In this document: piece by piece, positions 6,247 through 9,735 of the stretch | How the letters are laid out: the number at the start of each line of letters is the position of its first letter | Position numbering within the stretch: the stretch's first letter is position 1 | From: Clostridiales bacterium | Lineage (GTDB): Bacteria; Bacillota; Clostridia; Oscillospirales; Oscillospiraceae | Direction of reading: 5' to 3' | NCBI GenBank assembly: GCA_003516765.1 | Contig: DPCD01000053.1 | Coordinates: 6,997 to 16,731 of the forward strand | Length of the DNA: 9,735 nt | Notes under the pieces: generated by a model | The model's database searches: none | Told to the model about the DNA's origin: nothing | What the model saw: only the letters and a program-made list of their open reading frames with translations | Position numbers and translations under genes: made by a program

Positions 6247-6276
6247 ACTATCGCGATAGTCTATGCTCAGACTATC
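6247..6276. promoter_or_regulatory. Overlapping palindromic operators at the lipoprotein promoter (probable BlaI sites)
   Basis: ACTATCGCGATAGT (6247-6260) is a perfect 14-bp palindrome just downstream of the predicted transcription start. GATAGTCT (6255-6262) and AGACTATC (6269-6276) form a perfect 8-bp inverted repeat with a 6-nt spacer, the second copy overlapping the -10 box. BlaI/MecI-family repressors bind dyad operators overlapping promoters as dimers; assigning these sites to the adjacent BlaI homologue is inference. The sequence differs from the staphylococcal TACA/TGTA operator. Confidence 0.65.
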
Positions 6277-6297
6277 ACACTCGTCCAATCCTGTCAA
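6269..6297 (-). promoter_or_regulatory. Promoter for the lipoprotein gene
   Basis: A consensus -35 TTGACA (6297-6292), a 17-nt spacer and a poor -10 TAGTCT (6274-6269) preceded by TGA, which resembles an extended -10. Transcription would start near 6262. The perfect -35 with a weak -10 embedded in an operator repeat fits a repressed but potentially strong promoter. Confidence 0.7.
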
Positions 6298-6303
6298 CCC
6301 CTC

Positions 6304-6332
6304 TTGACAATTTCAGACGATTATGATAGTCT
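6304..6332 (+). promoter_or_regulatory. Promoter for the blaI/M56-M23 operon
   Basis: TTGACA (6304-6309), a 17-nt spacer and TAGTCT (6327-6332) preceded by TGA. It has the same architecture as the divergent promoter, whose -35 begins only 6 bp away. Predicted start near 6339, giving a leader of about 20 nt before the ATG at 6360. Confidence 0.7.
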
Positions 6333-6333
6333 G
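6314..6333. promoter_or_regulatory. Imperfect palindromic operator at the blaI promoter
   Basis: CAGAC at 6314-6318 and GTCTG at 6329-6333 bound a 20-bp near-palindrome with 8 of 10 symmetric positions matching. Its right half contains the same GATAGTCT (6325-6332) found at the divergent promoter, and it covers the spacer and -10. This would give negative autoregulation of blaI. Confidence 0.6.
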
Positions 6334-6359
6334 ATTTCAAACACATCGGAGGTAGCGCT

Positions 6360-6716
6360 ATGAAGCTGTTCGACTCGGAATGGAAGGTCATGGAGGTTCT
6401 CTGGCAGCAAAACGACCAGACAGCGAAGGAGGTTTCGCTGCATCTGGCGCAAAGCGCCGGCTGGAACAAGAACACAACCTATACGGTGATCAAAAAATGC
6501 ATCGACAAGGGCGCGATTGAACGCCGGGAGCCGAATTTTGTCTGCCACGCGCTGATTTCGAAGCAGCAGGCGCAGACGGAAGAGGCGCAGTCCCTGGTCG
6601 ACAAGGTCTTCGGCGGCTCTGCCGAGCTCTTGTTTGCATCCCTGCTGTCGGACCGTTCGCTCAGCAAAGAGGAACTCGACCGGCTCAAGGCGCTGGTGGA
6701 GGCGCACGAGGGATGA
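6360..6716 (+). CDS. blaI: BlaI/MecI-family transcriptional repressor
   Basis: This 118-aa winged-helix repressor has GGAGG 7 nt before the ATG. Residues 4-60 hold the DNA-binding domain: SEWKVMEVLWQQNDQTAKEV, then the recognition helix around NKNTTYTVIKKCIDKG (36-51), then the wing (AIERREPNFVCHALIS). Residues 70-118 form the helical dimerisation tail (SLSKEELDRLKALVEAHEG). In BlaI/MecI, induction cuts the linker between Asn101 and Phe102; by eye alignment the equivalent pair here is S94-L95, so cleavage specificity may differ. The stop overlaps the next gene's ATG (ATGA), which couples repressor and protease synthesis. It probably binds the GATAGTCT operators upstream and so represses both itself and the divergent lipoprotein gene. 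There is no beta-lactamase nearby, so the symbol denotes family only. Confidence 0.92.
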   Translation: MKLFDSEWKVMEVLWQQNDQTAKEVSLHLAQSAGWNKNTTYTVIKKCIDKGAIERREPNFVCHALISKQQAQTEEAQSLVDKVFGGSAELLFASLLSDRSLSKEELDRLKALVEAHEG

Positions 6717-8236
6717 CCGGGCTGCAGGCTGCGATTGTAAGCGGCAGCGCGCTGATTGTGATCATCGCTTTGCTGCGCGCGGCGCTGCGCCGCCATCTTC
6801 CCGCCCGGCTTTTTCCGGCGCTCTGGTGCGTGGCAGCGGTTCGCCTGCTGCTGCCGGTCTCGATTCCGACGCGCATCAGCATCTGGAACCTGTTTTCCAC
6901 TCGCGCCTCGTCTCCGGGCGGCATGGTCTCCGAAACGCTGACCGCCTTTCCCGCGCTCGCGCAGACCACCGCGTCCGCCGTGTCCCCGGACCCTGCCGCG
7001 CAAGTGCCGGTCCTGCCGCTCATCTGGCTTTCCGGCGCGCTTTTGCTGGGGCTGTATTTCGCGCTCGGCTATGCGCATTCGATCAAAACGCTTCGCGCAG
7101 GCAGCCTTGCGCCCAGTCCGATAGAAGCACTTCTGCTGGACCTGTTCGGCTTCGCCAATCGCCCCGCCATCCGCGCCTCTAAAAATCCCCGCGCGCCCGT
7201 CACCTTCGGCACGGTCCGTCCGGTCATTGTTCTGCCGGAGGATTCCGCCCTTGACTGCACGCAGCTTTCTCTGGTCCTTGCTCATGAGCTGGCGCACGTG
7301 CGCCGGAAGGACTGTCTGCGAAAGCTGCTGCTCACCGTCTGCCTGTGCGTGCATTTCTGGAACCCGCTGGTGTGGGGGATGGTGGTGCTTGCCAACCGCG
7401 ACATGGAGCTTGCGTGCGATGAAAAGGTACTGTCCGTGCTGGGGTCCGGCTTCAAAAAGCAATACGCCCTGACGCTTCTTTCCGTGGCGCAGCGGCAGCA
7501 GCGGTCTTCCTGCCTCTGCAGCGCCTTTGCAAAGCGCCCGCTGGAGGCGCGGATTGTCTCCATTCTGAACTTCCGGCGCATGCCGGTCTGGACCGGCATG
7601 CTTGCTGCTGCGGCGTTTCTTCTTTCCGCATGCGTCCTTGCCACGCAAGCAGCGCCTTCCGCCGCAAGTGCCGCGCCGGAGCCGGTCGAAGCCGTCCTTG
7701 CGTCCTCCCTGCCGAAAACGGCGGAACCGGAAAAAAACGCGCCGGACCTGCCGCAGGAAATCCCCGTTGAAGCCCCGGCAGAAGAACTGCCCGAACAGCC
7801 GCCTGCTGATGCCACAACGGAAGATGCGCCCACCTACATCTTCCCGCTGGAAGACGCAGACGCGGCAGTCACAGATCCCTACGGCTGGCGCGAGCATCCG
7901 CTGTTTCAGAACGGAAAAACCTATTTTCACAGCGGCGTCGACCTGGAAGCCGCAGCGGGCAGCCATATTCTTGCCGTGGCAGACGGCACGGTGGTCGAAA
8001 GCGGCTACAACGAGGCTTACGGCTACATGGTGATCCTGGAACACGCCGGCGGCGTGCAGACGTTCTATGCGCACATGACAGACTATCTGGTTTCGACCGG
8101 CGACACCGTCCAACAGGGGCAGATCATCGGCACCGTCGGCTCGACCGGCTGGTCGACCGGCCCGCACCTGCACCTCGGCGTTATGATTGACGGCGAAAGC
8201 GTCGACCCGCTTGCCGCGCTGCAGAGCGAAGCCTGA
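6713..8236 (+). CDS. M56 (BlaR1-like) metalloprotease fused to an extracytoplasmic M23/LytM peptidase domain
   Basis: 507 aa, starting in a 4-nt overlap with blaI. Membrane spans are at about 3-22, 33-50 and 100-120. A cytoplasmic M56 zinc-protease domain follows, with HELAH at 191-195 and the third-ligand region MELACDE at 231-237 (E232). A fourth span lies at about 293-311. A Pro/Ala/Glu-rich linker (about 312-372) leads to a C-terminal M23 domain with Zn ligands H406 and D410 (HSGVD), H454 (YAHM) and H485/H487 (PHLHLG), all present, so it looks catalytically complete. In BlaR1 the C-terminal module is a penicillin-binding sensor; here it is a peptidoglycan-hydrolase fold. The expected pathway is extracellular signal, M56 activation, then BlaI cleavage. 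Whether the M23 domain senses, binds or cuts peptidoglycan is unknown. Both domain calls are firm; the signalling model is inference. Confidence 0.93.
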   Translation: MTGLQAAIVSGSALIVIIALLRAALRRHLPARLFPALWCVAAVRLLLPVSIPTRISIWNLFSTRASSPGGMVSETLTAFPALAQTTASAVSPDPAAQVPVLPLIWLSGALLLGLYFALGYAHSIKTLRAGSLAPSPIEALLLDLFGFANRPAIRASKNPRAPVTFGTVRPVIVLPEDSALDCTQLSLVLAHELAHVRRKDCLRKLLLTVCLCVHFWNPLVWGMVVLANRDMELACDEKVLSVLGSGFKKQYALTLLSVAQRQQRSSCLCSAFAKRPLEARIVSILNFRRMPVWTGMLAAAAFLLSACVLATQAAPSAASAAPEPVEAVLASSLPKTAEPEKNAPDLPQEIPVEAPAEELPEQPPADATTEDAPTYIFPLEDADAAVTDPYGWREHPLFQNGKTYFHSGVDLEAAAGSHILAVADGTVVESGYNEAYGYMVILEHAGGVQTFYAHMTDYLVSTGDTVQQGQIIGTVGSTGWSTGPHLHLGVMIDGESVDPLAALQSEA

Positions 8237-8246
8237 TTCGATACAG

Positions 8247-8285
8247 AAAAGCATCCGGATACGAACCGTACCCGGATGCTTTTTT
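8247..8285. terminator. Bidirectional intrinsic terminator
   Basis: A perfect 12-bp stem, AAAAGCATCCGG (8247-8258) with CCGGATGCTTTT (8272-8283), has a further short inner stem (TACG/CGTA) and a T-run to 8285. The A-run on the left gives a U-tract on the minus strand, so it serves both the M56-M23 gene and the convergent deacylase gene ending at 8297. Confidence 0.9.
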
Positions 8286-8296
8286 CCATGTTTGCT

Positions 8297-8857
8297 TCAG
8301 CCCTCTGCCGCTTCCTCCGGCAGGTCAACGAGTATCGCCTCATGATGGACCGCGGGAAGGATTTTCTGCATCAGGTCCTGCGTTGCAATTGCGAGCGTCG
8401 AGGAGTTGATACACGGATGGCAGCCGAAGCGCGCGTCTTCCAAAACGGGCTTGTCAATGACCAGCTGCACCTCGTTTTCCCGGTCGTTCATCAGCCCCAG
8501 CACGCTCACAGAGCCGGGCGTGATGTTCAGAAGCCGCAGCATATCCTCCGGCGAGGCAAACGACAGCCGCGTCACGCCGAGCTGTTTGGAAAGGTCCTTC
8601 GTCTTGAAGACCTTCTCGCCCGGCATCATCAGAAGATAGAAGCTCGTCTTCTGCCGGTTGCAGAGAAACAGGTTCTTGCAGATTTTCTCTCCCAGCACCT
8701 GCTCCACCGCTTCGCAGGCTTCAATTGTGTCCGCGAAGTCGTGGTCGACTCTGTCATATGAGACGCCGAGCGAATCGAGCAGCGCATAGCACGCGATTTC
8801 CTTTTCCAGCCGGTCGGACACGTCCTCCGGTCTGCCGTGATATAGCGTATTTTTCAT
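8297..8857 (-). CDS. ProX/YbaK-type prolyl-tRNA-associated aminoacyl-tRNA deacylase
   Basis: This 186-aa cytoplasmic protein is of the YbaK/ProX superfamily, free-standing relatives of the bacterial prolyl-tRNA synthetase editing domain that hydrolyse mischarged tRNA (typically Ala-tRNAPro in the ProX/PrdX branch). Motifs: K61-N62 in ICKNLFLCNR, the central GLMNDRENEVQLVIDK strand-loop (121-136), and GCHPCINSSTLAI (145-157), whose H147 and N151 match the substrate-site His and Asn of the ProX group. Length fits the family. The ATG at 8857 follows the stop of the LytR-CpsA-Psr gene after 2 nt, with the GGTGGGG site inside that gene, so translation is coupled. Substrate specificity cannot be fixed from sequence alone. 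Confidence 0.88.
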   Translation of the reverse strand: MKNTLYHGRPEDVSDRLEKEIACYALLDSLGVSYDRVDHDFADTIEACEAVEQVLGEKICKNLFLCNRQKTSFYLLMMPGEKVFKTKDLSKQLGVTRLSFASPEDMLRLLNITPGSVSVLGLMNDRENEVQLVIDKPVLEDARFGCHPCINSSTLAIATQDLMQKILPAVHHEAILVDLPEEAAEG

Positions 8858-8859
8858 GA

Positions 8860-9735
8860 TTACCCCACCCGGATATAAAGATTGGAAACAGCAACCGCCT
8901 GTTCATATGGATTGCAGCAGGCGTTGATCGTCTCGCAGACGCCCGCTGCGTCCAGCACGTAATAAGACCCGCCTGCAATATAGCTTGCCTGCCCCGGAAG
9001 CGTCCGGGTCTGTATCTCGCCCCGGCTGCACAGAAGCGCACTCTCGCACAGCCAGATCAGCTCTCTTGTCGTCAAACTCGTCTTCGACGCATCGGATACC
9101 AGCTTCAAAGCCGCCGGCAGATGAATGAGTCCCTTGAAGCTCGTCCACTGCTTGATCGCCGCCGACAAAAACGCCCGCTGCGTCTCCACGCGCCCCAGAT
9201 CCTGCATCGCATAGCCCGAGCGGAAGCGCACCACCTGCATTGCCTGCTCGCCGCTCAGGTGCTGCTCGCCAGCTGAAAGATCGATGGTGAGATTCTGGCT
9301 GGGGTCCGAGTAATGCATGTCGACAGGGACGTTGAACGTCACGCCGCCCATGGTGTCGACCAGCTGCTCAAAGACCGAAAGGTCCACCAGCACGTAGCCG
9401 TCCGGCTGGAAGCCGATGATTTCCCCGACGCGCATCAGCAGCTGCTCCATGCCCGCCTCCCCGCCGGATGCCCAGCCGTAGGCGGAGTTGATCTTCGGCA
9501 CGGAATACTCGCAGTAAATGAGCGTGTCGCGCGGAATGGAGACAAGGCTCATCTTGCCCGTCGCGCGGTTCACGGAGAAGAGCATCATCGTATCCGTCCG
9601 ATACTCCCCCTCGTCGGTGCCCGCGATCAGAATCGTCGCGCACCCGGCCTTGCGTTCCCCAAGCCCCGTCTCGGCCTCTGGCTGCTTGGCAACAAAAAAG
9701 TGCACGCTTCCAAGCGCGATGGCAAGAATCAGAAC
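8860..9735 (-). CDS. LytR-CpsA-Psr (LCP) family glycopolymer transferase (5' end cut by window edge)
   Basis: 291 codons are visible and the frame is open to the right edge. The first visible residues (VLILAIALGSVHFFV) are the end of a membrane anchor, so a GTG at 9705 is not the real start. Hallmarks in order (visible numbering): TILIAGTDE, RTDTM at 46-50, SIPRDT at 66-71, KINSAY at 81-86, GGVTFNVPVDM at 130-140, and the VRFR...D.GR..TQR block at 169-187, whose Arg residues bind the pyrophosphate head group. LCP enzymes attach wall teichoic acid or capsular polymers from polyprenyl-pyrophosphate to peptidoglycan on the outer face of the membrane. A C-terminal extension (about 235-291) has several Cys (C268, C273, C274) and no further domain I recognise. 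It is followed by the deacylase gene after 2 nt. Confidence 0.92.
   Translation of the reverse strand, partial: VLILAIALGSVHFFVAKQPEAETGLGERKAGCATILIAGTDEGEYRTDTMMLFSVNRATGKMSLVSIPRDTLIYCEYSVPKINSAYGWASGGEAGMEQLLMRVGEIIGFQPDGYVLVDLSVFEQLVDTMGGVTFNVPVDMHYSDPSQNLTIDLSAGEQHLSGEQAMQVVRFRSGYAMQDLGRVETQRAFLSAAIKQWTSFKGLIHLPAALKLVSDASKTSLTTRELIWLCESALLCSRGEIQTRTLPGQASYIAGGSYYVLDAAGVCETINACCNPYEQAVAVSNLYIRVG

Noticed and set aside
6142..6297. N-terminal extension of the lipoprotein to a TTG at 6297
   Set aside because: That TTG is part of the TTGACA -35 box, and the extension would code through the promoter, operators and ribosome site; the signal peptide and lipobox begin after 6141.
6713..8236. 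Beta-lactam sensor BlaR1
   Set aside because: The M56 half fits, but the C-terminal domain lacks the penicillin-binding Ser-x-x-Lys and KTG motifs and is instead an M23 peptidase; no beta-lactamase gene is nearby.
6479..8254. 591-aa minus-strand frame opposite the repressor and M56-M23 genes
   Set aside because: The plus-strand frames carry clear conserved catalytic motifs (HELAH, HSGVD, HLH); the antisense product is Arg/Gly-rich with no family resemblance.

Overview
The window is a dense stretch of about 60% GC with short intergenic gaps. Its content suggests a gut-type member of the Clostridia (Firmicutes), probably in or near Oscillospirales. The grounds are strong GGAGG-type ribosome sites, BlaI/M56 and LytR-CpsA-Psr genes, a surface CHAP protein with H-x-H...C-Y repeats, and a coiled-coil/signal peptidase pair. 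The taxonomic call is inference from family content; no marker gene is present.

Layout. (a) 2000 to 1, minus strand: an apparent operon of a coiled-coil protein, a type I signal peptidase (196 aa) and a secreted CHAP-domain surface protein that runs off the left edge. A good sigma-A-like promoter lies at 2095-2123. (b) 2001-2587: a mostly non-coding stretch holding that promoter, a potentially structured segment (2219-2298) and a 53-aa minus-strand gene (2307-2468). A plus-strand XRE-type regulator (2588-2896) follows. (c) 2919-2955: a shared terminator between the XRE gene and the convergent minus-strand genes. (d) 6141 to 2969, minus strand: a large lipoprotein (propeller-like region plus solute-binding domain) followed by a secreted, four-span membrane protein of unknown function. 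(e) 6360 to 8236, plus strand: a BlaI-type repressor overlapping by 4 nt with an M56 (BlaR1-like) metalloprotease that carries an extracytoplasmic M23/LytM peptidase domain. (f) 8247-8285: another shared terminator. (g) 9735 to 8297, minus strand: a LytR-CpsA-Psr protein (cut by the right edge) translationally coupled to a ProX/YbaK-type tRNA deacylase.

The most striking part is (d)+(e). Two near-identical promoters (TTGACA, 17-nt spacer, TAGTCT) sit back to back with 6 bp between their -35 boxes. Each -10 is built into the 8-mer GATAGTCT, which occurs three times in 78 bp and forms palindromes. The simplest reading is that the BlaI repressor controls both its own operon and the divergent lipoprotein/membrane-protein genes, with the M56-M23 fusion as the envelope sensor and antirepressor protease. 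No beta-lactamase or penicillin-sensor domain is present, so the signal is more likely a cell-wall or muropeptide state than a beta-lactam. The lipoprotein leader is also unusual. A perfect Shine-Dalgarno sequence is separated from the start codon by an 80-nt segment with perfect 10-bp inverted ends; folding that segment would leave exactly 8 nt between it and a TTG start.
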